DNA from: CAZIKB01 sp964539665
Lineage (GTDB): Bacteria; Zhuqueibacterota; Zhuqueibacteria; Oceanimicrobiales; Oceanimicrobiaceae
Assembly (NCBI GenBank): GCA_964539665.1
Contig: CAZIKB010000003.1
Span: 1-64,000, forward strand
Reading direction: 5' to 3'
Length of the DNA: 64,000 nucleotides
Part shown: in pieces, positions 17,255 to 24,731 of the stretch
How the letters are laid out: each line of letters begins with the position of its first letter
How positions within the stretch are numbered: the stretch's first letter is position 1
Position numbers and translations under genes: made by a program
The notes under the pieces: generated by a model
What the model was told of the DNA's origin: nothing
Database searches by the model: none
What the model saw: only the letters and a program-made list of their open reading frames with translations

Positions 17255-18673
17255 ATGGAAAAAAGTAAGAGAAGTATATTATCAAAAGTCCCGCCGGTAA
17301 ACCAAATTCTTGAACAACCGGACATTCAGCCTCTAATTTTAGAATATTCACATGATCTCATTCTTACCATAATTCAGCAGGAAACGCAGTTATTCAAAAA
17401 AACCTTATTGCGAGATGAATGTTCGTTGCAATTATCGCGCGAGAATATTTTAGAGGAAGTTGTTCTGAAAATTTGCCGACATGTTCAAAACTTAACGCAA
17501 CCCAGTTTAAGAAAAGTAATAAACGCAACGGGAATTATTTTGCATACTGGTTTAGGTAGGGCGCCATTAGTAGAGGAGGCCAAAGAAAATTTATTAAAAT
17601 TGATGGATGGTTATAGTTCTTTAGAAATTGATTTAGAAAGTGGGAAACGTGGGGACAGAACCTCGCATGTTGAAGAATTAATCTGTATGCTGACTGGAGC
17701 AGAGGCAGCTTGCGTTGTTAACAATAACGCAGCTGCAGTTTTATTAACGCTAAACACTTTGTGTTTTAGTAAAGAGGCAATTATTTCGCGTGGTCAACTT
17801 ATTGAAATAGGAGGTTCATTTCGAATTCCGGAGGTCATGGAAAAAAGTGGTGCTAAAATGGTTGAAGTGGGCACAACCAACAAAACTCATCTTAAGGATT
17901 ACGAAAAAGCTATTTCTGATAAAACAGGGATAATTTGTTTAGTCCATCCATCTAATTATCGAATAAAAGGATTTACGCGGGAAACAGATATTTCCGAGTT
18001 AGTTAAACTGGGAAGCAAGAATAAGGTCGCCGTTGTCCAGGATTTGGGTGGTGGAGTTTTGTTTGATCTCCGGAAATATGGACTGCCTTATGAGCCGGTT
18101 GTCAGGGAGAGTGTGGACCGGGGTGTTGATGTGATCACTTTCAGTGGCGACAAAGTACTGGGCGGGCCGCAATGTGGAATTATCGTTGGTAAACGTAATT
18201 ATATTGATAAAATTAAAGCTAATCCGTTGATGCGTGCTTTGCGTTGTGATAAGCTCACTTATGCAGTTCTTGAACCAACTCTGCAGCTTTATTTTAATGA
18301 GAAAGAACTATTAAAGTGTAATCTTGTTTTAAAGATGTTATTGGAGCCACTGGATAGTTTAGAGAGTCGGGTAAATAATCTGATAAAAAAGTTATCCCCG
18401 ACAGTCAATAAAAAAGGCCAATTTAAAATTGAAAAGACTGTCATTCAAATTGGCAGTGGTGCAATGCCGCTTGAGGAATTGCCAAGCCGCGCCCTTAGTG
18501 TGCAATCGAAATCAATCCAAATCGATAGTCTAGCGAGAAAGTTTCGCTTGTTTGATCCCCCGGTTATTGGTTATATTCGGGATGATAAGTTGTTTTTTGA
18601 TTTCCGAACCATTGCTGAAGGGGACGAGAAACATTTATTAAATGCGATTAAGGAAATTTTTACAACAAATTAA
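17255..18673 (+). CDS. selA: L-seryl-tRNA(Sec) selenium transferase
   Basis: PLP enzyme that converts seryl-tRNA(Sec) to selenocysteyl-tRNA(Sec) using selenophosphate. The N-terminal domain begins SKVPPVNQILEQPDIQPLI. The core carries NATGIILHTGLGRAPL, the CVVNNNAAAVLLTL segment, and the PLP site TFSGDKVLGGPQCGIIVGK with Lys300. Length from the chosen ATG is 472 aa, normal for SelA. An upstream in-frame ATG at 17210 overlaps the HAD remnant and adds a poor-quality extension, so 17255 is preferred. No selB, selD or tRNA-Sec is visible nearby, and a broken second selA tail follows at 19661. Confidence 0.93.
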   Translation: MEKSKRSILSKVPPVNQILEQPDIQPLILEYSHDLILTIIQQETQLFKKTLLRDECSLQLSRENILEEVVLKICRHVQNLTQPSLRKVINATGIILHTGLGRAPLVEEAKENLLKLMDGYSSLEIDLESGKRGDRTSHVEELICMLTGAEAACVVNNNAAAVLLTLNTLCFSKEAIISRGQLIEIGGSFRIPEVMEKSGAKMVEVGTTNKTHLKDYEKAISDKTGIICLVHPSNYRIKGFTRETDISELVKLGSKNKVAVVQDLGGGVLFDLRKYGLPYEPVVRESVDRGVDVITFSGDKVLGGPQCGIIVGKRNYIDKIKANPLMRALRCDKLTYAVLEPTLQLYFNEKELLKCNLVLKMLLEPLDSLESRVNNLIKKLSPTVNKKGQFKIEKTVIQIGSGAMPLEELPSRALSVQSKSIQIDSLARKFRLFDPPVIGYIRDDKLFFDFRTIAEGDEKHLLNAIKEIFTTN

Positions 18674-18739
18674 GGCCCTTTCTATGTTTTATGCAAGGAG
18701 CTGTCCTCGTATACTTTTTGATTAAATATATACACTACA

Positions 18740-18757
18740 TTGATAATGTTTTATCAA
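18740..18757. promoter_or_regulatory. Inverted repeat upstream of the orphan secreted protein
   Basis: TTGATAA-TGTT-TTATCAA is a perfect 7-bp inverted repeat with a 4-bp spacer, placed about 60 bp before the ATG at 18816. It could be an operator or overlap a promoter. Function is not shown. Confidence 0.35.
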
Positions 18758-18815
18758 TTTTATAGTGGTAAAAAATGGAAATATTTATAATTGATGGAAG
18801 CTGAGGTAGAGTAAA

Positions 18816-19364
18816 ATGGCTCGTAACATGGGTCGGTTAATAGGAAAGACAGCTTTAGCTGGAGCTGTAATTTTGCCTTTTATTTTTGGAAATGCGACAA
18901 AGGGATATACTCAAGCGAATGCTCCGCAAGAGTTGTCTCAGCTTGCGGCAAGTTCTGGTTCTCCTGAGCAAAATGTGCAGAAGAAGGTGCCGCAGGAGCT
19001 TTCTGATGTTGTTGGGTATTATGAAAAGGTAATTGATCATGGGTACTATTCGTCTGATGCTTTCAAGATAATTACACCGATTGCAAGATCCTCAAAAACA
19101 TCAACTTCAATCAACGTTGTATTAAAAAATTATAAAATCGGTGTTGAGAGGTTTAATCATTCTGATTATGGTATGGTTTTTTCTGATGTTGCTAGTTTGT
19201 GTGGTGATGCGGGTAAGGTTTTGGGTTATGTTGATGATTTGGGTCGTGATAAGGGTTATTTTATCACTTCTAAGGGTAAGTATCTTTTTGGACACAAGGA
19301 AAAGCTTAATCTTGCTCGTGCAGCAGTATACCGAGCTAGAGTGCTTAAAGATCAAAGAAATTGA
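18816..19364 (+). CDS. Orphan secreted protein, unlike its neighbours
   Basis: 182 aa with a signal-peptide-like N-terminus (GKTALAGAVILPFIFGNATKGYTQA). A short motif PQELS occurs twice (near residues 36 and 64). The remainder is helical and charged, ending in RAAVYRARVLKDQRN. I recognise no family. The codons are heavily biased to GGT, GTT and GAT in its second half, a different look from neighbouring genes, and it lies between an intact selA and a broken selA copy. It may be horizontally acquired. A plausible RBS (GGAAGCTGAGG) precedes the start. Confidence 0.5.
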   Translation: MARNMGRLIGKTALAGAVILPFIFGNATKGYTQANAPQELSQLAASSGSPEQNVQKKVPQELSDVVGYYEKVIDHGYYSSDAFKIITPIARSSKTSTSINVVLKNYKIGVERFNHSDYGMVFSDVASLCGDAGKVLGYVDDLGRDKGYFITSKGKYLFGHKEKLNLARAAVYRARVLKDQRN

Positions 19365-19654
19365 CAATTAATGTAGACTACTGCATCTTCTCTCAAGTGT
19401 TGGTCCGCTTAAACTAATAGTTCCCATGAATGAGGATGATGAACTTATAGGCATATCAGGATCAAGATTGATTATTTTTCTGTTCCTTGGGTCTTGGTTT
19501 TGATTTGAGCGAGGCTGACTCTTATGAGAGGGGCCTTCCTTCTCATTGACCTTTGACCAGTCCCACACATCTACTTCGATAAGATATTCAGTCTCAGTCG
19601 ATTTCCCTGGTGTCCAAAGGAATTCATAGAAAGGAGTGGTTAACTTAGGATGTC
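19365..19654. other. Intergenic stretch without a supported gene
   Basis: A minus-strand frame (19368-19712, 114 codons) crosses this stretch, but its first codons are antisense to the selA remnant and its product (proline/serine-rich tail) matches nothing I know. It may be a fragment of an inserted gene (TPFYEFLWTPGKST... segment). I see no promoter or RNA here. Confidence 0.4.
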
Positions 19655-19660
19655 TCCAGA

Positions 19661-19891
19661 GTTCCAATAGGTAGCGGCGCTTCACCTTCGGAGGAAGTGC
19701 TGTGCAAAGCAATTAACTTGAAAACTAATTTATTCCCTGTTGATAGTTTAGCGGATATATTTCGAATATATAGTCCACCAATAATTGGATGTGTCCGCCA
19801 TCATAAATAATTCTTTGATTGCCGTACTATTTTTTCGGATGATGAACAAACGTTATTGACAGCAATTGAAGAAATAATCACAGAATGTTAA
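19661..19891 (+). pseudogene. C-terminal remnant of a second selA
   Basis: One frame reads VPIGSGASPSEEVLCKA, then VDSLADIFRIYSPPIIGC and, after an in-frame TAA, FFDCRTIFSDDEQTLLTAIEEI. This parallels the intact SelA tail (IGSGAMPLEELPSRA, IDSLARKFRLFDPPVIGY, LFFDFRTIAEGDEKHLLNAIKEI). The stop falls where intact SelA has a Leu codon (TTA to TAA). No N-terminal part is present. The divergence suggests an old paralogue rather than a recent duplication. The following 19892-20058 stretch shows no gene. Confidence 0.75.
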
Positions 19892-20058
19892 GGACATTTG
19901 ATATTTTCAACCTGCTGTATAACCTGGACACTCGATTCTAAGTTACTGGGAATCATCATCATTTGCAAGTCAAAGATAATTATATAACCGTCAAATATTC
20001 AGAATTTTAACCGTTGTACTAATCAAGGAATTTTAGTGTGAATATTTTGAAATATTAC

Positions 20059-20087
20059 TTGACTTTTTAAATTGTATTCTATATATT
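20059..20087 (+). promoter_or_regulatory. Sigma-70-type promoter of groESL
   Basis: TTGACT, a 17-bp spacer and TATATT. It sits just upstream of the CIRCE operator, the expected layout for HrcA control. Confidence 0.8.
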
Positions 20088-20098
20088 CACCAGTTCTG

Positions 20099-20125
20099 TT
20101 AGCACTCTTTAGTGGTGGGTGCTAA
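20099..20125. promoter_or_regulatory. CIRCE operator (HrcA binding site)
   Basis: TTAGCACTC, a 9-bp spacer, then GGGTGCTAA. The consensus is TTAGCACTC-N9-GAGTGCTAA, so there is one mismatch in the right arm. It lies between the promoter and groES, which implies heat-shock control by HrcA. Confidence 0.92.
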
Positions 20126-20157
20126 TAATGTCTAACCTAAAATAAGGAGGTGAATGT

Positions 20158-20442
20158 ATGAACATTAAACCTTTATCTGATCGAGTGATTGTCAAAGCAA
20201 ATGATTCTGAAGAAAAAAAGCAGGGTGGAATTATCATTCCAGATACGGCTAAAGAGAAGCCGCAGGAAGGAGATATAGTTGCAGTTGGTCCAGGCAAAAT
20301 TAATGATGCGGGTACTAAAGTGGAAATGGAAGTAAAGAAAGGTGATCGAGTGCTTTACGGTAAATATTCTGGCACGGAAGTAACAATCGATGGTGAAGAA
20401 TACCTGATCATGCGGGAAAGTGATATTTTAGCTATCGTATAA
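20158..20442 (+). CDS. groES: Co-chaperonin GroES (Cpn10)
   Basis: 94-aa co-chaperonin forming the heptameric lid on GroEL. Opening MNIKPLSDRVIVKA and the mobile loop (SEEKKQGGIIIPDTAKEKPQ) are canonical. AGGAGGTG precedes the ATG. First gene of the CIRCE-controlled operon with groEL 54 bp downstream. Confidence 0.98.
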   Translation: MNIKPLSDRVIVKANDSEEKKQGGIIIPDTAKEKPQEGDIVAVGPGKINDAGTKVEMEVKKGDRVLYGKYSGTEVTIDGEEYLIMRESDILAIV

Positions 20443-20496
20443 TTTTTAATGAAATGCAAAAGTTATTTGAAATTACTTTATGGAGGTAAATAAAAT

Positions 20497-22128
20497 ATGT
20501 CAGCAAAAATAATTGATTTTGGCGTGGATGCACGCACAGCCTTAAAAAAGGGTCTGGATCAGCTTGCAGAAGCTGTTAAAGTAACTTTAGGGCCAAAGGG
20601 CAGAAACGTAGTAATTGATAAAAAGTTTGGTGCGCCTACTATCACAAAAGACGGCGTAACAGTGGCCAAAGAAATTGAATTGGAAGATCCTATTGAGAAT
20701 ATGGGAGCACAAATGGTTAAAGAGGTCGCTTCCAAAACCAGCGATATTGCTGGTGATGGCACCACGACCGCAACTATATTAGCTCAGGCCATTTTCACTG
20801 AGGGACTTAAAAATGTCACAGCAGGCTCTAATCCCATGCATTTGAAACGCGGTATTGAAAAAGCCGTTGCGAAAGTAGTTGAAGATATTAAAAATATGAG
20901 TAAACCCATTCCGGGAAAGAGTGAAATTGCTCAAGTTGGTTCGATTTCTGCAAATAATGACAAGTCAATAGGGGATCTTATTTCAGACGCTATGGAAAAA
21001 GTGGGTAAGGATGGAGTAATCACAGTAGAGGAAGCAAAAAGTACAGATACTGGCCTGGATGTGGTTGAAGGAATGCAATTTGATCGCGGTTATTTGTCTC
21101 CTTATTTTGTAACCAATCCTGAATCCATGGAAGTAGAATTGGAAGCTCCCATGATCTTGATTTTTGACAAGAAGATTAGTGTCATGAAAGACCTTCTGCC
21201 AATATTGGAGAAAGTCGCTCAGATGGGTAAACCCCTTCTTGTTATTGCTGAAGATTTAGAAGGCGAGGCCCTGGCTACTTTAGTAGTCAATAAACTTCGT
21301 GGAACTCTTAAGGTCGCTGCCATAAAAGCGCCTGGTTTTGGTGACCGTCGTAAAGCCATGTTAGAAGATATTGCTGTGCTAACCGGTGGCCGCTTAATTT
21401 CAGAAGAAGCTGGTTTTAAATTAGAGAATGTCACTACTACCGATTTGGGTAAAACTAAAAGAGTGACCATTGATAAAGATAATACTACAATAATAGAAGG
21501 CGCTGGTAATACTGAAGATATCAAAGGCAGAATTGCTCAAATCAAGAAGCAGATTGAATCTTCTACTTCAGATTATGATAAGGAAAAACTGCAGGAACGT
21601 TTAGCCAAACTTGCTGGCGGTGTTGCAGTATTAAAAGTTGGTGCTGCTACTGAAGTTGAAATGAAAGAAAAGAAAGCCAGAGTAGAAGACGCACTCCATG
21701 CAACTCGTGCAGCGGTTGAAGAAGGTATTATACCTGGTGGCGGTGTGGCTTTCGTTCGTGCAATTAAGACTTTAGATTCATTAAAATTAGAAGGCGATGA
21801 AAAAATTGGTGTAGCTATTGTCCGACGCGCGCTTGAAGAACCTTTGCGTCAAATTGCTAACAATGCAGGCCAGGAAGGTTCCATTGTTGTTCAGCAGGTT
21901 AAAGAGAATAGTGATATGAATTACGGTTATAATGCTGAAACTGATACATACGGTGATCTTCTTAAAGATGGCGTTATTGATCCTACAAAAGTTGCTCGGG
22001 TAGCATTGGAAAATGCAGCCAGTGTCGCAGCTTTATTGCTTATGACGGAAACTACCGTTGTAGAAAAGCCTGAGCCTGAGAAACCCATGCCTCCAATGCC
22101 ACCAGGCGGTGGCGGCGGAATGTATTAA
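20497..22128 (+). CDS. groEL: Chaperonin GroEL (Cpn60)
   Basis: ATP-driven folding chamber subunit of 543 aa. ATP-site motifs include LGPKGRNVVIDK near residues 31-42 and GDGTTTATILAQ near 86-97. The tail ends PPGGGGGMY rather than the common repeated GGM. Second gene of the operon, with a terminator directly after it. Confidence 0.98.
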   Translation: MSAKIIDFGVDARTALKKGLDQLAEAVKVTLGPKGRNVVIDKKFGAPTITKDGVTVAKEIELEDPIENMGAQMVKEVASKTSDIAGDGTTTATILAQAIFTEGLKNVTAGSNPMHLKRGIEKAVAKVVEDIKNMSKPIPGKSEIAQVGSISANNDKSIGDLISDAMEKVGKDGVITVEEAKSTDTGLDVVEGMQFDRGYLSPYFVTNPESMEVELEAPMILIFDKKISVMKDLLPILEKVAQMGKPLLVIAEDLEGEALATLVVNKLRGTLKVAAIKAPGFGDRRKAMLEDIAVLTGGRLISEEAGFKLENVTTTDLGKTKRVTIDKDNTTIIEGAGNTEDIKGRIAQIKKQIESSTSDYDKEKLQERLAKLAGGVAVLKVGAATEVEMKEKKARVEDALHATRAAVEEGIIPGGGVAFVRAIKTLDSLKLEGDEKIGVAIVRRALEEPLRQIANNAGQEGSIVVQQVKENSDMNYGYNAETDTYGDLLKDGVIDPTKVARVALENAASVAALLLMTETTVVEKPEPEKPMPPMPPGGGGGMY

Positions 22129-22153
22129 CACATTTTAGCTTTCTGAAACAATT

Positions 22154-22190
22154 AAAGGTCGTTTATCCTCAGATGAACGGCCTTTTTTTT
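22154..22190 (+). terminator. Rho-independent terminator of groESL
   Basis: AAAGGTCGTT pairs with AACGGCCTTT (one wobble) around a 12-base loop, followed by eight T. Confidence 0.85.
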
Positions 22191-22193
22191 ATC

Positions 22194-22222
22194 TTGACAA
22201 AGATTTTTAATTTTAATATATT
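22194..22222 (+). promoter_or_regulatory. Sigma-70-type promoter of the folate gene cluster
   Basis: TTGACA, a 17-bp spacer and TATATT, immediately after the groEL terminator. Expected start near 22229, giving a leader of about 80 bases to folB. Confidence 0.75.
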
Positions 22223-22268
22223 CGTTTGGTTCTGAAAATTGATGATTTGGGCTTTATTTTTATTTGTA

Positions 22269-22294
22269 AAAAAGGCGTTATAAATCGCCTTTTT
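22269..22294 (+). terminator. Terminator-like hairpin in the folB leader
   Basis: AAAAAGGCG, loop TTATAAAT, CGCCTTTTT. It lies between the promoter at 22194 and the folB start at 22311, so it would act as an attenuator or a second groESL terminator. The loop and T-run fit an intrinsic terminator. Confidence 0.5.
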
Positions 22295-22310
22295 GTTTTA
22301 GTATTTGAAT

Positions 22311-22679
22311 ATGAGCAAAGACACCCTTAAATTAAATAATATGACCTTTCACGCCTTCCATGGTGTATGGGACGAAGAGCGAGAAATCGGGCAAAAGTTT
22401 GAAGTTGATGTTGAACTGAAAATAGACGCTTACTATGCGTCAAAGTCTGATAGATTAAAGGATACGACTGATATAACGGCTGTTCACGAAGCAGTAAAAC
22501 ACACCGTATTGGATGGAAAATACTTACTATTAGAGACCATGGCTGAAAATATTGCACAGCATATTCTACATAAATTTAAGGTTATGGAGGTATTAGTACG
22601 CGTACGCAAACCTCATGCCCCCATTCGCGGCATACAAGATGGAATTGAGGTTGAAATAATCCGCACGAACAATTTGTAA
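22311..22679 (+). CDS. folB: Dihydroneopterin aldolase
   Basis: Folate pathway enzyme producing 6-hydroxymethyl-dihydropterin. Motifs MTFHAFHGVWDEEREIGQKFEVD (catalytic Glu region) and the C-terminal VRKPHAPIRG, containing the Lys-Pro pair of the family, are intact. The ATG at 22311 is preferred over a TTG two codons earlier. Followed at once by folK, the next enzyme in the pathway. No strong RBS is visible. Confidence 0.92.
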   Translation: MSKDTLKLNNMTFHAFHGVWDEEREIGQKFEVDVELKIDAYYASKSDRLKDTTDITAVHEAVKHTVLDGKYLLLETMAENIAQHILHKFKVMEVLVRVRKPHAPIRGIQDGIEVEIIRTNNL

Positions 22680-22683
22680 TTTG

Positions 22684-23199
22684 ATGATTTATAATTCAGT
22701 TTTTTTATGTATAGGTTCCAATTTAGGTGATCGCTTAACTTATTTAAAGAACGCTCTGTTTAGAATTGCTGATTTTACTGAAACAATAATATCAAGTTGT
22801 TCTTCGGTATATGAATCTGCGCCAGTAGGATATTTAGACCAGGATGATTTTCTTAATATAGTAGTCAGGATATCTACCAATTATTCTCCTGAATTGTTTT
22901 TAGAGAGCATTAAAAAAATAGAAGATGATTTAGGCCGCGTGAGAAAAATTAAATGGGGGCCAAGAACAATCGATATTGATATCCTGTATTGGGGAAATGA
23001 AATTGTAAAGACCAATGCATTAGAAATTCCACATCCTGAAGTTCAAAATCGAAAATTTGTTTTGGTCCCTTTAAATGAGATTGCCGCCGATTTTAAAGCT
23101 CCACCTCAATTTAGAACAATATTTGAAATACTGAAAAACGGATCGGATAAGAGTTGGGTTGAATTATATCTACCAAAAGAAAAGTTTGAAATTAACTAA
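22684..23199 (+). CDS. folK: 2-amino-4-hydroxy-6-hydroxymethyldihydropteridine pyrophosphokinase
   Basis: Transfers pyrophosphate from ATP to the FolB product. Opening LCIGSNLGDRLTYLKNAL and the signature WGPRTIDIDILYWGN are diagnostic. About 171 aa. It starts a few bases after the folB stop; a TTG at 22681 directly before the ATG is an alternative start. Confidence 0.95.
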   Translation: MIYNSVFLCIGSNLGDRLTYLKNALFRIADFTETIISSCSSVYESAPVGYLDQDDFLNIVVRISTNYSPELFLESIKKIEDDLGRVRKIKWGPRTIDIDILYWGNEIVKTNALEIPHPEVQNRKFVLVPLNEIAADFKAPPQFRTIFEILKNGSDKSWVELYLPKEKFEIN

Positions 23200-23214
23200 T
23201 CGAAGGAATTCTTT

Positions 23215-23847
23215 TTGCGTCTTCAATATATTGCAATTGAAGGAGTGATTGGAGTTGGGAAATCCAGTTTAGCCAACAAATTGGCAGATCACTTTGATGC
23301 AAAAAAACTATTAGAAAAGTATGAGGAAAATCCTTTTCTCAAGGACTTTTATAATAATCCACGACAATTTGCATTTCCAACTCAGCTGTTCTTTCTTTTA
23401 AGTCGGTACAAACAGCAGCAGGAAATCCCTCAAAGGGAACTTTTTCATGATCTGTTGGTGACCGATTATATTTTTGCAAAAGATAGAATATTTGCTTCAA
23501 TAAATCTGGAAGACCGAGAACTTTTTCTTTATGATAAAATAGCGTATTTGTTAGAGCAAGACATACCTCGTGCGGATTTAGTGATTTATCTTCAATCAAG
23601 TACCGAGCGAATAATGTTTAACATTAAAAATCGGGACAGAGAGTTTGAAAAAAATATTACCGAAGAATACATCAGAGCATTGAATGAAGCTTATAATCAT
23701 TTTTTCTTTAATTATAATAATACGCCTTTGTTGATTGTGAACTCCACAGAAATAGATTTCGTAAACAAGGAGGAAGATTTTGAGGATTTATTATTTCAAA
23801 TCATGAGACCGATATCAGGAACCCAATATTATTCACCAATAAAATAG
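23215..23847 (+). CDS. Deoxynucleoside kinase (dNK/dGK-dAK family)
   Basis: Salvage kinase phosphorylating deoxynucleosides. P-loop reads IEGVIGVGKSSLANKLA near residues 9-25. The TQLFFLLSRYKQQQ substrate helix and the arginine-rich lid (NIKNRDREFEKNI) follow. Length of 210 aa fits bacterial dGK/dAK enzymes. TTG start with GAAGGA upstream. Adjacent to folK, as seen in several FCB genomes (family knowledge). Exact nucleoside preference cannot be read. Confidence 0.88.
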   Translation: MRLQYIAIEGVIGVGKSSLANKLADHFDAKKLLEKYEENPFLKDFYNNPRQFAFPTQLFFLLSRYKQQQEIPQRELFHDLLVTDYIFAKDRIFASINLEDRELFLYDKIAYLLEQDIPRADLVIYLQSSTERIMFNIKNRDREFEKNITEEYIRALNEAYNHFFFNYNNTPLLIVNSTEIDFVNKEEDFEDLLFQIMRPISGTQYYSPIK

Positions 23848-23856
23848 TCAAATGAA

Positions 23857-24039
23857 ATGTCATTATTTAGATTAATCTTATATTTTATTTTATTTTATTT
23901 AGTATATAAAATATTAACTAAATTTTTTACTGTTTTTGATAAAAAGAATGAAGTCAAAGGCGATCGAAAAAGCAATTCTTCGTTTAACATAAAAAATCAT
24001 GATGTGGAGGATGCTGATTTCGAGGAAATGAATGACTAA
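23857..24039 (+). CDS. Small single-span membrane protein (DUF4834-like)
   Basis: 60 aa with one N-terminal membrane helix (LFRLILYFILFYLVYKIL), a charged linker, and an acidic tail ending VEDADFEEMND. This layout resembles DUF4834 proteins of Bacteroidota. The stop overlaps the start of the next gene (ATGACTAA), indicating coupling. Function unknown. Confidence 0.6.
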   Translation: MSLFRLILYFILFYLVYKILTKFFTVFDKKNEVKGDRKSNSSFNIKNHDVEDADFEEMND

Positions 24040-24661
24040 AATTTCTTTGTTAAATGAAATCTTGCTTGCTAACTTTATATTATTTACTAAAGATTTAAAT
24101 CCTGTTGTTGGTTTTCTTTCAAATGCAAATTCGAGTATGAAAATTCTTATAACGGTATTATCGGTGTGTGTGGTTCTTATTTGTTTCAACATTCTCTTCG
24201 GAGGGGAGAGAATGGGAAAAGCTCAGGATTATGTTGTGTTTGAGGCTCAAGATGATTCGACTCAAAGTGTTATAAAAAAGAAGAAATCCCCTAAAGGAGC
24301 AATTATTCGATCTTCAATCTTACCTGGATTGGGACAGTGGTACAACGAACAAAAAATAAAAGCCATACTGTTTTTTTCCGCTGAAAGTTACTTAATTGGC
24401 CTTTCAATTTATTATAACAATAAAGCAGTGAATAGTGTATCCGAAGAAGAAAAGGCATTCTACAAAGATAAAAGAAATGAAAAATATTGGTGGATTGGCG
24501 GTCTGACTTTACTAAGTATGTTAGATGCATATATTGACGCGCATTTATATGACTTTGATACGGGTCCGGACTTAGCCATCAGGTTTGGTACTTTACACAA
24601 TACGAATACAGAATTAAGTAATTCTAAATATCTGGGCTTTTCACTTAGAGCTGATTTTTGA
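24032..24661 (+). CDS. DUF5683-domain membrane protein
   Basis: 209 aa. After a hydrophobic N-terminus the DUF5683 core is clear: SPKGAIIRSSILPGLGQWYNEQKIKAILFF, then a second membrane segment and a third (WIGGLTLLSMLDAYIDAHLYDFD). The upstream start overlaps the preceding gene; an alternative ATG at 24137 (MKILITVLSVCVVLICF) would give a cleaner signal peptide and may be the true start. Function unknown; the family is common in the FCB group. Confidence 0.7.
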   Translation: MTKISLLNEILLANFILFTKDLNPVVGFLSNANSSMKILITVLSVCVVLICFNILFGGERMGKAQDYVVFEAQDDSTQSVIKKKKSPKGAIIRSSILPGLGQWYNEQKIKAILFFSAESYLIGLSIYYNNKAVNSVSEEEKAFYKDKRNEKYWWIGGLTLLSMLDAYIDAHLYDFDTGPDLAIRFGTLHNTNTELSNSKYLGFSLRADF

Positions 24662-24731
24662 AATTAATTAAATTACAGAGATTAAGGTTATTCTGTAGAG
24701 AAGTGAAATTTAATGCGGAGGGAGAATTTAT

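Noticed and set aside
19368..19712. 114-codon minus-strand ORF
   Set aside because: Its N-terminus is antisense to the selA remnant and no family is recognisable; it may contain a fragment of an inserted gene but is not a supported CDS.
17255..19891. Integrative element that regenerates the selA 3' end
   Set aside because: The two selA tails are too divergent for recent target-site displacement and no integrase is present between them.
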